Below are positions 55,405-64,000 of a stretch of DNA of 64,000 nt, piece by piece. Source of the stretch: Paraburkholderia phenoliruptrix. Its GTDB lineage: Bacteria > Pseudomonadota > Gammaproteobacteria > Burkholderiales > Burkholderiaceae. The position numbers and the translations under genes were made by a program. Position 1 is the stretch's first letter. Each line of letters starts with the position of its first letter. Location: positions 161,933 to 225,932 of the forward strand of contig NZ_CADIKB010000007.1 in assembly GCF_902859825.1 (NCBI RefSeq), given 5' to 3'. The notes under the pieces were generated by a model, which saw only the letters and a program-made list of their open reading frames with translations, was not told where the DNA came from and made no database searches.

Positions 55405-56439
55405 ATGATCGAAATACGCAATATTTCCCAGCGCTTCGCGGGACCACGGGGCTGGGTCGAGGCACTGCACAACGTCAATTTGTCGATCCCGGCGGGCGAG
55501 GTGTTCGGCATCATCGGCCGCAGCGGCGCGGGCAAGAGCACGCTCGTGCGCACCATCAATCTGCTGACGCGGCCGACCGAAGGCAACATCGTCGTCGACG
55601 GCCGCGATCTGACCACGCTGTCCGCCGCGCAGTTGCGCGAGGCGCGCCGCGAAATCGGCATGATCTTCCAGCACTTCAATCTGCTGTCGTCGCGCACGGT
55701 GTTCGGCAACGTCGCGCTGCCGCTCGAGCTCGCCGGCATGAAGCGTGACGAAATCGAAGCGAACGTCCTGCCGCTTCTCGAACTGGTGGGCCTCTCCGCA
55801 CAGAAGGATCGCTACCCGGCGCAGATCAGCGGCGGCCAGAAGCAGCGCGTGGGTATCGCGCGGGCGCTCGCCAGCAAGCCGAAAGTGCTGCTCTCCGACG
55901 AGGCGACATCCGCGCTCGATCCGGAAACCACGCGCGCGATTCTCGAACTGCTCAAGCGCATCAATCGCGAACTGAATCTGACCATCGTGCTGATCACCCA
56001 TCAGATGGATGTGATCAAGCAGGTGTGCGATCGCGTCGCGGTGCTCGACGCGGGCCGCGTCGTCGAACAGGGCAAGGTGATCGATGTCTTCCTGCAGCCG
56101 CATCACGAAGTCACGCGCGCGCTGATCGGCGACGTGATCGCGCAGGACCTGCCGCCCGCGATGAAGGCGCGGGTCGCCGAGCGCCTGAAGACCGGCAGCG
56201 GTCATCTGCTGCGGCTCGCGTTCACGGGTTCTGGCGTCGACCAGCCGATTCTCTCGGAGACGATTCGCCGCTACGAATTGGACTTCAACATCCTGCACGG
56301 GCAGATCGACGAGATTCAGGGACAGGCGTTCGGCTCGCTCGCGGTGCTGGCGGGCGGCGAGCCGGCGAAGGTGGCAGAGGCGCTCGCGTATCTGCGGCAA
56401 CAGGGCGTGGTGGTGGAGGAGCTCTCGTATGTTGAGTGA
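55405..56439 (+). CDS. metN: Methionine ABC transporter, ATP-binding protein
   Basis: The protein has 344 residues. Walker [16 protein letters not shown], signature [15 protein letters not shown], Walker [13 protein letters not shown] and the switch His in LITHQMDV are all present. The C-terminal NIL regulatory domain (residues 265-344) binds methionine and shuts transport down. It energises import of D- and L-methionine. It overlaps metI by 11 bases. Confidence 0.95.
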   Translation: MIEIRNISQRFAGPRGWVEALHNVNLSIPAGEVFGIIGRSGAGKSTLVRTINLLTRPTEGNIVVDGRDLTTLSAAQLREARREIGMIFQHFNLLSSRTVFGNVALPLELAGMKRDEIEANVLPLLELVGLSAQKDRYPAQISGGQKQRVGIARALASKPKVLLSDEATSALDPETTRAILELLKRINRELNLTIVLITHQMDVIKQVCDRVAVLDAGRVVEQGKVIDVFLQPHHEVTRALIGDVIAQDLPPAMKARVAERLKTGSGHLLRLAFTGSGVDQPILSETIRRYELDFNILHGQIDEIQGQAFGSLAVLAGGEPAKVAEALAYLRQQGVVVEELSYVE

Positions 56440-57082
56440 AATGTTCGATATGTTCGTCCAGTCGTTCTGGGAAACGCTCGTGATGGTGGGCATTTCCGGA
56501 CTGGTCGGCGCGCTGGTCGGTTTGCCGCTCGGCGTGCTGCTGTACCTGACGGACCGCCAGGGCGTGCTGCAGAACCTCGCGGTCAATCGTGCGGTGGGTG
56601 TGATCGTCAATGCGGTGCGTTCGACGCCTTTCATCATTCTGCTCGTGGCGGTGATTCCGTTCACGCGCCTCGTGGTCGGTTCGTCGATCGGGACGGCGGC
56701 GGCCGTGGTGCCGCTGACCATCGCCGCCGCGCCGTTCATCGCACGTCTCGTCGAAACGGCGCTGCGCGAAGTCGACCGCGGCCTGATCGAGGCCGCGCAG
56801 GCGATGGGCGCGACCACCAGTCAGATCGTCTTCAAGGTGTTGTTACCGGAATCGCTGCCGGGCGTCATCGCCGGGCTCACCATCACGTTTGTCTCGCTGG
56901 TCGGCTATTCCGCGATGGCGGGCGCGATCGGCGGCGGCGGTCTCGGCGACCTGGGCATTCGCTACGGCTATCAGCGTTTCCTGCCGGAAGTGATGTTGAC
57001 GGTCGTGGTGATTCTGATCGTCTTCGTGCAGTTGGCGCAGTCGTTCGGGGATTGGCTCGTGCGTCGCCTGAGCCATAAATAA
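56429..57082 (+). CDS. metI: Methionine ABC transporter, permease
   Basis: The inner-membrane protein has 217 residues and five spans; [35 protein letters not shown] is the EAA loop that docks on MetN. The order metN-metI-metQ and tight spacing make one operon. Confidence 0.95.
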   Translation: MLSEMFDMFVQSFWETLVMVGISGLVGALVGLPLGVLLYLTDRQGVLQNLAVNRAVGVIVNAVRSTPFIILLVAVIPFTRLVVGSSIGTAAAVVPLTIAAAPFIARLVETALREVDRGLIEAAQAMGATTSQIVFKVLLPESLPGVIAGLTITFVSLVGYSAMAGAIGGGGLGDLGIRYGYQRFLPEVMLTVVVILIVFVQLAQSFGDWLVRRLSHK

Positions 57083-57097
57083 ATCAAAAGGTCCATC

Positions 57098-57895
57098 ATG
57101 CAACGTCGTTTCATTCTCAAGCTGGCCGCGGCATTGGGCGCCGCCTCGCTCATCGCCGCCAACGCGGCGCACGCGGAAGACACCATCAAGGTCGGCGTGA
57201 CCGGCGGTCCGCACGCGCAGATCATGGAAGTGGTCAAGACGGTCGCGGCGAAGAACGGTCTGCACATCAAGATCGTCGAATTCTCCGACTACGTTCAGCC
57301 GAACGCGGCGCTCGCGGGCGGCGATCTGGACGCGAACAGCTACCAGCACGATCCGTACTTGCAGGCGCAGGTCAAGGACCGCGGCTACAAGCTGATCCGC
57401 GTCGCCGATACGGTCACGTACCCGATGGGCATCTACTCGAAGAAGCTGAAAAAGCTGACCGATCTGCAGCCGGGCGCGAAGATCGCCGTGCCGAACGATC
57501 CGACCAACGGCGGCCGCGCGCTGTTGCTGCTGCAAAAGCAGGGGCTCCTGAAGCTGCGTAGCGACGCGGGGCTGAAGGCGACGCCGCTCGACATCGTCGA
57601 GAATCCGAAGAAGGTCAAGATCGTCGAGCTGGACGCCGCGCAGATTCCGCGCTCGCTGAACGATGTGGACGCCGCGGCGATCAACACCAACTTCGCGATG
57701 GAAGCGGGCCTGAAGCCGAACCAGGACGCAATCGCCATCGAAGACCCGAAGGGCCCGTACGTGAACATCATCGCGATCCGCGAGGCCGACAAAAACAAGC
57801 CGTGGGTCGCGAAGCTGGTCGCCGCCTACCATTCGCCGGAAGTGAAGCAGTTTGTGGAGAGCAAATTCGGCGGCGCAGTGATCACCGCGTGGTGA
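57098..57895 (+). CDS. metQ: Methionine ABC transporter, substrate-binding protein (NlpA family)
   Basis: The protein has 265 residues. The NlpA/MetQ fold is shown by TIKVGVTGGPHAQIMEVVK, FSDYVQPNAALAGGDLDANSYQHDPYL and AAINTNFAMEAGL. The signal peptide (LKLAAALGAASLIAANAAHA) ends in AHA with no lipobox Cys, so the protein should be free in the periplasm, unlike the lipoprotein MetQ of E. coli. Confidence 0.94.
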   Translation: MQRRFILKLAAALGAASLIAANAAHAEDTIKVGVTGGPHAQIMEVVKTVAAKNGLHIKIVEFSDYVQPNAALAGGDLDANSYQHDPYLQAQVKDRGYKLIRVADTVTYPMGIYSKKLKKLTDLQPGAKIAVPNDPTNGGRALLLLQKQGLLKLRSDAGLKATPLDIVENPKKVKIVELDAAQIPRSLNDVDAAAINTNFAMEAGLKPNQDAIAIEDPKGPYVNIIAIREADKNKPWVAKLVAAYHSPEVKQFVESKFGGAVITAW

Positions 57896-57956
57896 TTGGA
57901 AGGCTTCACACCTTGCATGACAAGTCGGCGATATGAAAATTAGAGTCGTAAGTCGG

Positions 57957-57983
57957 AACCCGGGGTTGTCGCCCGGGTTTTTT
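57957..57983 (+). terminator. Rho-independent terminator after metNIQ
   Basis: The stem AACCCGGG / CCCGGGTT with loop GTTGTCG is followed by T residues. Confidence 0.88.
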
Positions 57984-58132
57984 CGCGGTTAAAATAGAAC
58001 GACCGTTCGATATTGCCGTCACGCCGCTGGGGAGCGATATCCTCCTGCTAGAGCGCCCGCGAGACGGCTGCGCCGAGGGCAGTCGTTATAATGTTCGCTG
58101 GGTTGACGTATTCGTAACTTTGGAGCGTGTGC

Positions 58133-58882
58133 ATGAAAATCCTGGTGCCAGTGAAGAGAGTGGTCGACTACAACGTGAAGGTCCGGGTGAAGTCGGACGG
58201 CACGGGCGTCGATATCGCGAACGTGAAGATGTCGATGAATCCGTTCGACGAAATCGCGGTGGAAGAAGCGGTGCGTCTGAAGGAAGCAGGCGTCGCGACG
58301 GAAGTGATCGCCGTGTCGGCGGGCGTGACGCAGTCGCAGGAAACGCTGCGCACGGCGCTCGCCATCGGCGCAGATCGCGCGATTCTGATCGAGTCCAATG
58401 AAGAGCTGCAGCCGCTCGCGGTCGCGAAGCTGCTGAAGGCGCTGGTCGACAAGGAACAGCCGCAACTGGTGATTCTCGGCAAGCAGGCCATCGACGACGA
58501 TTCCAACCAGACCGGCCAGATGCTGGCCGCGCTGGCTGGCCTGCCGCAGGCGACATTTGCGTCGAAGGTCGTGGTCGCGGACGGCAAGGCCACCGTTTCG
58601 CGCGAAGTCGACGGCGGCGCGGAAACGCTGTCTTTGACACTCCCCGCTGTCGTCACGACCGATCTGCGCCTGAACGAGCCGCGCTACGTGACGCTGCCGA
58701 ACATCATGAAAGCCAAGAAAAAGCCCCTGGAAACGATCAAGCCCGAAGACTTGGGCGTCGACGTGACGCCGCGTCTGAAGACGCTGAAGGTCGCCGAGCC
58801 GCCCAAGCGCTCCGCCGGTGTGAAGGTGCCGGATGTGAAGACGCTGGTCGAGAAGCTCAAGACCGAAGCCAAGGTGCTGTGA
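58133..58882 (+). CDS. etfB: Electron transfer flavoprotein, beta subunit
   Basis: The protein has 249 residues: [41 protein letters not shown] and [30 protein letters not shown] (AMP and FAD side). ETF carries electrons from acyl-CoA dehydrogenases to ETF:ubiquinone oxidoreductase. GGAG lies before ATG 58133, which is preferred to an earlier in-frame ATG at 58127. First gene of etfBA. Confidence 0.96.
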   Translation: MKILVPVKRVVDYNVKVRVKSDGTGVDIANVKMSMNPFDEIAVEEAVRLKEAGVATEVIAVSAGVTQSQETLRTALAIGADRAILIESNEELQPLAVAKLLKALVDKEQPQLVILGKQAIDDDSNQTGQMLAALAGLPQATFASKVVVADGKATVSREVDGGAETLSLTLPAVVTTDLRLNEPRYVTLPNIMKAKKKPLETIKPEDLGVDVTPRLKTLKVAEPPKRSAGVKVPDVKTLVEKLKTEAKVL

Positions 58883-58898
58883 CAGGGAGACAGGGCAA

Positions 58899-59834
58899 AT
58901 GACGAATCTGGTAATTGCAGAACACGACAATGCGTCGATCAAGGCCGCGACGCTGCACACCATTGCAGCCGCGCAGAAGATCGGCGGTGACATCCACGTG
59001 CTGGTGGCCGGCCACAACGCGCAGGCAGCAGCCGACGCAGCGGCGAAAATTGCGGGCGTCAGCAAAGTGCTGCTCGCCGACGCGCCGCAACTCGCCGAAG
59101 GTCTCGCGGAAAACGTCGAAGCCGCGGTGCTGAACGTCGCGAAGGATTACTCGCACATCCTCACCGCCGCGACCGCATACGGCAAGAACATCGCGCCGCG
59201 TATCGCAGCGAAGCTCGACGTCGCGCAGATCAGCGACATCACGGCGGTCGATTCGGCCGATACGTTCGAGCGCCCGATCTACGCCGGTAATGCGATTGCA
59301 ACGGTGCAATCCCAGGACCCGATCAAGGTCATCACGGTCCGCACCACCGGTTTCGACGCGGTCGCGGCCGAAGGCGGCAGCGCATCGGTCGAGAAGATCG
59401 ATGCGGCAGCCGACGCAGGCATCTCGCAGTTCGTGAGCCGCGAAGTCACGAAGCTGGACCGTCCGGAATTGACGTCGGCGAAGATCATCGTCTCGGGTGG
59501 CCGCGGGCTCGGTAACGGCGAAAACTACACGCAGGTTCTGGAGCCCCTCGCCGACAAGCTCAACGCGGCGCTGGGCGCGTCGCGCGCGGCGGTCGACGCG
59601 GGTTTCGTGCCGAATGACTATCAGGTCGGTCAGACGGGCAAGATCGTCGCGCCGCAACTGTATGTGGCCGTGGGCATCTCGGGCGCGATCCAGCATCTGG
59701 CCGGCATGAAGGACAGCAAGGTCATCGTCGCGATTAACAAGGACCCCGAAGCGCCGATTTTCAGCGTCGCGGACTATGGGCTCGTCGGCGACCTGTTCAC
59801 GCTCGTGCCGGAACTCGTGAACGAACTCGGCTAA
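58899..59834 (+). CDS. etfA: Electron transfer flavoprotein, alpha subunit
   Basis: The protein has 311 residues. The C-terminal FAD-binding stretch [13 protein letters not shown] ([15 protein letters not shown]), [36 protein letters not shown] and [24 protein letters not shown] are diagnostic. It binds the FAD and pairs with EtfB, 16 bases upstream. Confidence 0.96.
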   Translation: MTNLVIAEHDNASIKAATLHTIAAAQKIGGDIHVLVAGHNAQAAADAAAKIAGVSKVLLADAPQLAEGLAENVEAAVLNVAKDYSHILTAATAYGKNIAPRIAAKLDVAQISDITAVDSADTFERPIYAGNAIATVQSQDPIKVITVRTTGFDAVAAEGGSASVEKIDAAADAGISQFVSREVTKLDRPELTSAKIIVSGGRGLGNGENYTQVLEPLADKLNAALGASRAAVDAGFVPNDYQVGQTGKIVAPQLYVAVGISGAIQHLAGMKDSKVIVAINKDPEAPIFSVADYGLVGDLFTLVPELVNELG

Positions 59835-59893
59835 GCGTCCCGGCGCCACATCAAGCCATCTGACAAGTCATACGAGGCGTTTGGCGACACGCG

Positions 59894-59929
59894 AAGGGCG
59901 CAGGACCGAACAAGTCCCGCGCCCTTTTT
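59894..59929 (+). terminator. Rho-independent terminator after etfA
   Basis: AAGGGCGC and GCGCCC form the base, with an inner GGAC/GTCC stem, followed by five T. The next gene follows in the same direction, so read-through may still feed it. Confidence 0.75.
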
Positions 59930-59954
59930 CCATCATGCAGGAGGAGAACAGAAA

Positions 59955-61745
59955 ATGAGCTATACGGCGCCCATCAAGGACATGCTGTTCGTGATGAAGG
60001 AACTGGCGAACCTCGAACAGATTGCGACGCTGCCGGGTTTCGAAGACGCGAATCTCGACACGGCACAGGCTGTGCTGGAAGAGTCGGCGAAACTGTGCGG
60101 GGAAGTGCTGGCTCCGCTAAACGTCGAGGGCGACCGCAACCCGAGCAGCTGGAAGGACGGCGTGGTCACCGCGACGCCCGGCTTCGGCGACGCGTTTCGC
60201 CAGTTTGCCGAAGGCGGCTGGCAAGGCGTGCAGCATCCGGTCGACTACGACGGCCAGGGCCTGCCCAAGCTGATCGCCACGCCTTGCGTGGAAATGCTGA
60301 ACGCGTCGAATCTGTCGTTCGCGCTGTGTCCTTTGCTCACGGACGGCGCGATCGAAGCGCTGCTGACCGCCGGCAGCGACGCGCAAAAACAGACCTATGT
60401 GCCCAAGCTGATTTCCGGCGAATGGACCGGCACGATGAACCTCACGGAGCCGCAGGCGGGCTCCGATCTCGCGCTCGTGCGCACGCGCGCCGAGCCGCAA
60501 GGCGACGGTTCGTTCCGGATATTCGGCACGAAGATTTTCATTACGTGGGGCGAGCATGACATGGCGAAGAACATCGCGCATCTCGTGCTGGCCCGCACGC
60601 CGAACGCGCCCGAGGGCGTCAAGGGCATCTCGCTTTTCATCGTGCCGAAGTTTCTCGTGAATGAAGACGGGTCGCTCGGCGAGCGCAACGACGTGCACTG
60701 CGTGTCGATCGAGCACAAGCTCGGCATCAAGGCGAGTCCGACCGCCGTGCTGCAATTCGGCGATCACGGCGGCGCGATCGGGCATCTGATCGGCGAAGAA
60801 AATCGCGGCCTCGAGTACATGTTCATCATGATGAACGCGGCGCGCTTTGCGGTGGGCATGCAGGGCGTCGGCGTGTCGGAACGCGCCTATCAGAAGGCAG
60901 CCGCCTATGCGAAGGAACGTGTGCAAAGCCGTCCCGTCGACGGCTCCGCGAAACAGTCTGTCGCGATCATCGAGCATCCCGACGTGCGCCGCATGCTCTC
61001 GACCATGCGCGCGCTCACCGAGGCGTCGCGCGCACTCGCCTATGTGGCGGCCGCGCACAGCGACATTGCGCATCGCCATCCCGACGAAGCGAAGCGCGCC
61101 GCACATCAGGCGATTTACGAATTCCTCGTGCCGATCGTGAAGGGCTGGAGCACCGAGTTGTCAATCGACGTGACAAGCCTCGGCGTTCAGGTTCACGGCG
61201 GCATGGGCTTCATCGAAGAAACAGGCGCCGCGCAGTATTACCGCGATGCCCGCATTCTGCCCATTTACGAAGGCACGACCGCGATCCAGGCGAACGACCT
61301 GATTGGACGCAAGACCATGCGCGACGGCGGCAAGGTCGCGAAGGCGCTGCTTGCCGAGGTGGCCCAAACGGTCGAGGCGCTGGGCTCGCAACCGGGCGCG
61401 GCCTTCGAGTCGATGAAGACGTATCTCGCGCAGGGCGAGCGTTCGTTGAGCGCGGTGGTCGACTTCGTCGTGGCAAACACGAAGCGGGATCCGAACGCCG
61501 TGTTCGCGGGCAGCGTGCCGTATCTGAAGCTCGCCGGCATTGTGCTCGGCGGCTGGCAAATGGCGCGCGCGCTGCTCGTCGCCAATCAGAAGCGCGACGA
61601 AGATCCTCAGTTCTACGGCGCCAAGATCGCGACCGCGCAGTTCTATGCCGAGCACGTGTTGCCGCTCGCGAGCGCGCTGGAGGCGTCGATTGTGAGTGCG
61701 AAGGGCGGCGACGGCGTGTTGGGTTTGTCGGCGGATCAATTCTGA
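59955..61745 (+). CDS. Long-form acyl-CoA dehydrogenase (DmdC-like)
   Basis: The FAD enzyme has 596 residues, longer than the usual 380 because of a C-terminal extension domain. MNLTEPQAGSDLALVRTRAEP is the FAD/substrate signature; GGMGFIEETGAAQYYRDARILPIYEGTTAIQ carries the catalytic Glu in YEG. The N-terminal MSYTAPIKDMLFVMKELANL is typical of the DmdC/FadE-long group, which oxidises methylmercaptopropionyl-CoA or other short-branched acyl-CoAs. Its electron acceptor is presumably the EtfBA pair encoded just upstream. Confidence 0.93.
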   Translation: MSYTAPIKDMLFVMKELANLEQIATLPGFEDANLDTAQAVLEESAKLCGEVLAPLNVEGDRNPSSWKDGVVTATPGFGDAFRQFAEGGWQGVQHPVDYDGQGLPKLIATPCVEMLNASNLSFALCPLLTDGAIEALLTAGSDAQKQTYVPKLISGEWTGTMNLTEPQAGSDLALVRTRAEPQGDGSFRIFGTKIFITWGEHDMAKNIAHLVLARTPNAPEGVKGISLFIVPKFLVNEDGSLGERNDVHCVSIEHKLGIKASPTAVLQFGDHGGAIGHLIGEENRGLEYMFIMMNAARFAVGMQGVGVSERAYQKAAAYAKERVQSRPVDGSAKQSVAIIEHPDVRRMLSTMRALTEASRALAYVAAAHSDIAHRHPDEAKRAAHQAIYEFLVPIVKGWSTELSIDVTSLGVQVHGGMGFIEETGAAQYYRDARILPIYEGTTAIQANDLIGRKTMRDGGKVAKALLAEVAQTVEALGSQPGAAFESMKTYLAQGERSLSAVVDFVVANTKRDPNAVFAGSVPYLKLAGIVLGGWQMARALLVANQKRDEDPQFYGAKIATAQFYAEHVLPLASALEASIVSAKGGDGVLGLSADQF

Positions 61746-61783
61746 TGCGGCTTCTGATCTGACGCAAACTGCTGCCGGAATAG

Positions 61784-61819
61784 AAACGGCGCCTTGTAGG
61801 AAGGCGCCGTTTCTTTTTT
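61784..61819 (+). terminator. Rho-independent terminator after acyl-CoA dehydrogenase gene
   Basis: The perfect 12-bp stem AAACGGCGCCTT / AAGGCGCCGTTT with loop GTAGG is followed by C and six T. Confidence 0.9.
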
Positions 61820-61890
61820 CCGAGCCGGTTTATGCGATCAGAAACTGCTGTCAGATACGCCGCCGAGCATGGCGCTCGGCGCGCGCAACG

Positions 61891-63177
61891 TCACGCATAA
61901 GCCGGGCGAGGCGTGCCGCCGGTCTCGCCGAGATAGCGATGCACCGACAGGTCGTCTGCCTTGATCGCCGGCTGTTTGCCTGACATCACGTCGGCGAGCA
62001 ACTGGCCGGAACCGCAGGACATCGTCCAGCCGAGTGTGCCGTGACCCGTGTTCAGGAACAGATTGGGCACCGGCGTACGGCCGACGATAGGCGTGCCGTC
62101 CGGCGTCATGGGGCGCAGGCCGGTCCAGAAGCTGGCCTTTGACGTATCGCCGCCGCCCGGGAACAGATCGTTCACGCACAGTTCGAGCGTTTCACGGCGG
62201 GCTTGCCGCAACGACTTGTCGAAGCCGACGATCTCAGCCATGCCGCCGACGCGGATCCGGTTGTCGAAGCGCGTGATCGCGATCTTGTAGGTTTCGTCGA
62301 GCACCGTGGAGACCGGCGCCGCGGCTTCATTGACAATCGGCGCGGTGATCGAATAGCCCTTCAGCGGATACACCGGAATTTTCAGAAGGCCGGAGAGGAA
62401 TTTCGTCGAGTAAGAACCGAGGGCGACGACGAACGAATCAGCGCGCACGAGTTCTCCGCCGCATTGCACGCCGGCAATCCGGTCGCCGGCCATGGCGAGC
62501 GCGTCGATCGGCGTGTTGTAGCGGAATTTGACGCCCATCTGCTCGGCGAGCGCGGCGAGGCGCGTAGTGAAGATCTGACAGTCGCCGGTTTCGTCGCCCG
62601 GCAGACGCAGGCCGCCCGTGAGTTTGTGCGAGACCGCGGCGAGCGCCGGCTCGGCCTGCGCGAGTTCAGCCGCCGAGAGCAGTTCGTACGGCACGTTGGC
62701 TTCGCGCAGCACGGCGATGTCTTTCGCCGCGCCGTCGAACTGCTGTTGCGTGCGGAAGACCTGCAGCGTGCCGCCCGTACGGCCTTCGTACTGAATGCCG
62801 GTTTCCGCGCGCAGCGCCTGCAGGCAATCGCGGCTATATTCCGCGAGGCGGACCATCCGGCCTTTGTTGACTGCGTAGCGCGAAGCCGTGCAGTTCTGCA
62901 GCATCTGCCACATCCACTGCAACTGGAACTGCGTGCCGTCGAGGTGGATGGCGAGCGGCGCGTGTTTCTGGAACATCCACTTGACGGCCTTCAGCGGCAC
63001 GCCGGGCGCGGCCCACGGCGACGCATAGCCCGGCGAGATCTGGCCGGCGTTGGCGAAACTGGTTTCGAGCGCGGGGCCCGCTTCACGATCGATAACCGTC
63101 ACTTCGTGACCCGCTCGCGCCAGATAATACGCACTCGTCACCCCGACGACGCCACTGCCCAAAACGACGACTCGCAT
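61891..63177 (-). CDS. dadA: D-amino acid dehydrogenase
   Basis: The FAD membrane-associated dehydrogenase has 428 residues and oxidises D-amino acids, chiefly D-alanine, to keto acids. [31 protein letters not shown] binds [36 protein letters not shown] and [17 protein letters not shown] are DadA marks; [22 protein letters not shown] is near the end. ATG 63177 has GGAG seven bases upstream. It is divergent from an Lrp-family regulator that probably controls it. Confidence 0.94.
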   Translation of the reverse strand: MRVVVLGSGVVGVTSAYYLARAGHEVTVIDREAGPALETSFANAGQISPGYASPWAAPGVPLKAVKWMFQKHAPLAIHLDGTQFQLQWMWQMLQNCTASRYAVNKGRMVRLAEYSRDCLQALRAETGIQYEGRTGGTLQVFRTQQQFDGAAKDIAVLREANVPYELLSAAELAQAEPALAAVSHKLTGGLRLPGDETGDCQIFTTRLAALAEQMGVKFRYNTPIDALAMAGDRIAGVQCGGELVRADSFVVALGSYSTKFLSGLLKIPVYPLKGYSITAPIVNEAAAPVSTVLDETYKIAITRFDNRIRVGGMAEIVGFDKSLRQARRETLELCVNDLFPGGGDTSKASFWTGLRPMTPDGTPIVGRTPVPNLFLNTGHGTLGWTMSCGSGQLLADVMSGKQPAIKADDLSVHRYLGETGGTPRPAYA

Positions 63178-63344
63178 AGCTGCTCCAGAAAATTCGCAAG
63201 GATTCGAAGGGCGGTGCGTGCGTCGGTTGGCCAGAATCATTCGATTAACGACGTGTAATGCGGTGCGCCCAGTGTTAACCGCTATACTATTGGCGAGCTT
63301 GCAGGTTTTGTTATCGTATTTTTGAGAATTTCAGCAAAAACACT

Positions 63345-63845
63345 ATGCGCACGCAACGCCAGCCGGTTCGGGCCCTCGACAAGCTCGATCACAAGATCCT
63401 CCGGTTGCTTCAGCAGGACGGCCGCATGGCCATGAAAGACCTCGCCGAGCAGGTCGGCCTCTCGGTCACGCCGTGTATCGAGCGCGTCAAGCGCATGGAA
63501 CGCGACGGCGTGATCACCGGCTATTACGCCCGCGTGAACCCGGCTGAGCTGGGCGCGGCGCTGCTGGTGTTCGTGGAAATCACGCTGGATCACAAGAGCG
63601 GCAACATGTTCGACCAGTTTCGCCGCGAGGTGCAGAAGATTCCCGAGGTGCTCGAATGCCACCTGGTGTCGGGCGACTTCGACTATCTGATCAAGGCGCG
63701 CATCGGCGAAATGGCCGATTACCGCAAGTTGCTGGGCGACATCCTGTTGCAGCTTCCCGGCGCCGTGCAGTCGAAAAGCTATGTGGTGATGGAGGAGATC
63801 AAGGAAACCCTGACCATTCCGGTGGGCGACGAGGCGATGCGTTAG
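63345..63845 (+). CDS. Lrp/AsnC-family transcriptional regulator
   Basis: The protein has 166 residues. The N-terminal HTH is LDKLDHKILRLLQQDGRMAMKDLAEQVGLSVTPCIERVKRMERDG; the C-terminal RAM/ligand domain has VLECHLVSGDFDYLIKARIGEMADYRKLL. The divergent position to dadA suggests a DadR/Lrp-type activator sensing an amino acid such as alanine. The 167-base gap contains an AT-rich tract (63304-63344) and a TATACT box (63283-63288) that suit Lrp binding and a promoter; which gene the box serves is not clear. Confidence 0.92.
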   Translation: MRTQRQPVRALDKLDHKILRLLQQDGRMAMKDLAEQVGLSVTPCIERVKRMERDGVITGYYARVNPAELGAALLVFVEITLDHKSGNMFDQFRREVQKIPEVLECHLVSGDFDYLIKARIGEMADYRKLLGDILLQLPGAVQSKSYVVMEEIKETLTIPVGDEAMR

Positions 63846-63922
63846 GCCTTCGGAAGGGCTCGACAAAAGGCGTAAACACTGTATATTTGTAAGGGCTATC
63901 CATTTAGCTCCACAATTTCACA

Positions 63923-64000
63923 TTATGGTGAAGCTTTGACCTTTGGCGGACGTTGCGCGATCTGGCGATACGTGACGGGTTCGGCCACTACGGCCTGCTC
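63923..64000 (-). CDS. Possible C-terminal end of a gene entering from the right edge
   Basis: On the minus strand a frame is open from the window edge for 25 codons, ending ...YRQIAQRPPKVKASP and a TAA at 63923-63925. The first codons show G/C third positions as in neighbouring genes. It could be the tail of a gene convergent with the Lrp-family regulator. The fragment is too short to name. Confidence 0.3.
   Translation of the reverse strand, partial: EQAVVAEPVTYRQIAQRPPKVKASP

Noticed and set aside
63870..63895. LexA-box-like CTGTATATTTGTAAG after the Lrp gene
   Set aside because: Only one half matches the CTGT-N8-ACAG pattern, and it follows a gene end rather than preceding a start.

Overview
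The window looks like a piece of the primary chromosome of a Burkholderiaceae bacterium, most likely Paraburkholderia, Caballeronia or a close relative. The grounds are high GC with strong G/C third positions, the gene order gyrA / serC-pheA-hisC-tyrA-aroA-cmk-rpsA-ihfB-lapAB-ugd-hldE-hldD-cysM, a two-piece heptose pathway (kinase-only HldE), an Fds-type NAD-linked formate dehydrogenase, and a betaproteobacterial tmRNA whose tag reads ANDDTFALAA. This placement is inference from content; no rRNA or tRNA gene lies in the window.

Layout. 1-8 kb: end of a CPA2 cation/proton antiporter, a class I glutamine-amidotransferase-like hydrolase with a long disordered N-terminus, a DUF2968 protein, an unrecognised single-span membrane protein, a GNAT acetyltransferase and a citrate-type MFS symporter. 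8-13.5 kb: a TPR protein with a GT9-like C-terminus, a predicted zinc-sensing ArsR regulator with a perfect operator palindrome, its partner CDF transporter with an extreme His-rich tail, and an FAD monooxygenase. 13.5-20 kb: fdsGBAD formate dehydrogenase, divergent from its ModE/PBP-type regulator. 20-27.6 kb: two small secreted proteins, an AT-rich gap, then a compact cluster that looks like a class II microcin or RiPP export system: a 43-residue double-glycine peptide (missed by a 60-codon cutoff), an LpxL-like acyltransferase-fold protein, an HlyD-type adaptor, a C39-peptidase ABC exporter and a TolC-type channel. The cluster abuts the 3' end of ssrA (tmRNA).

28-49.7 kb is core genome: ssrA, ubiG-gph, an OmpA-like protein, gyrA (with lysine at position 83), a DUF2059 protein, the mixed-function aromatic/serine/ribosomal supraoperon serC-pheA-hisC-tyrA-aroA-cmk-rpsA-ihfB, lapAB, ugd, hldE, hldD and a ComEA-like protein. 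49.9-64 kb: cysM, mltB, a deacetylase-family protein, a crotonase, an alpha/beta hydrolase, the metNIQ methionine importer, etfBA with a long acyl-CoA dehydrogenase, and dadA divergent from an Lrp-family regulator.

The best candidate for an undescribed system is the 21.5-27.6 kb cluster. It has a complete export path and an intact leader peptidase (C14/H87/D103), a cationic Cys-containing peptide beginning Cys-Cys immediately after the Gly-Gly site, and an unexpected acyltransferase-fold protein next to the peptide gene. Together these suggest a modified, possibly lipidated, exported peptide. All statements on family membership come from reading motifs by eye; no database search was run.
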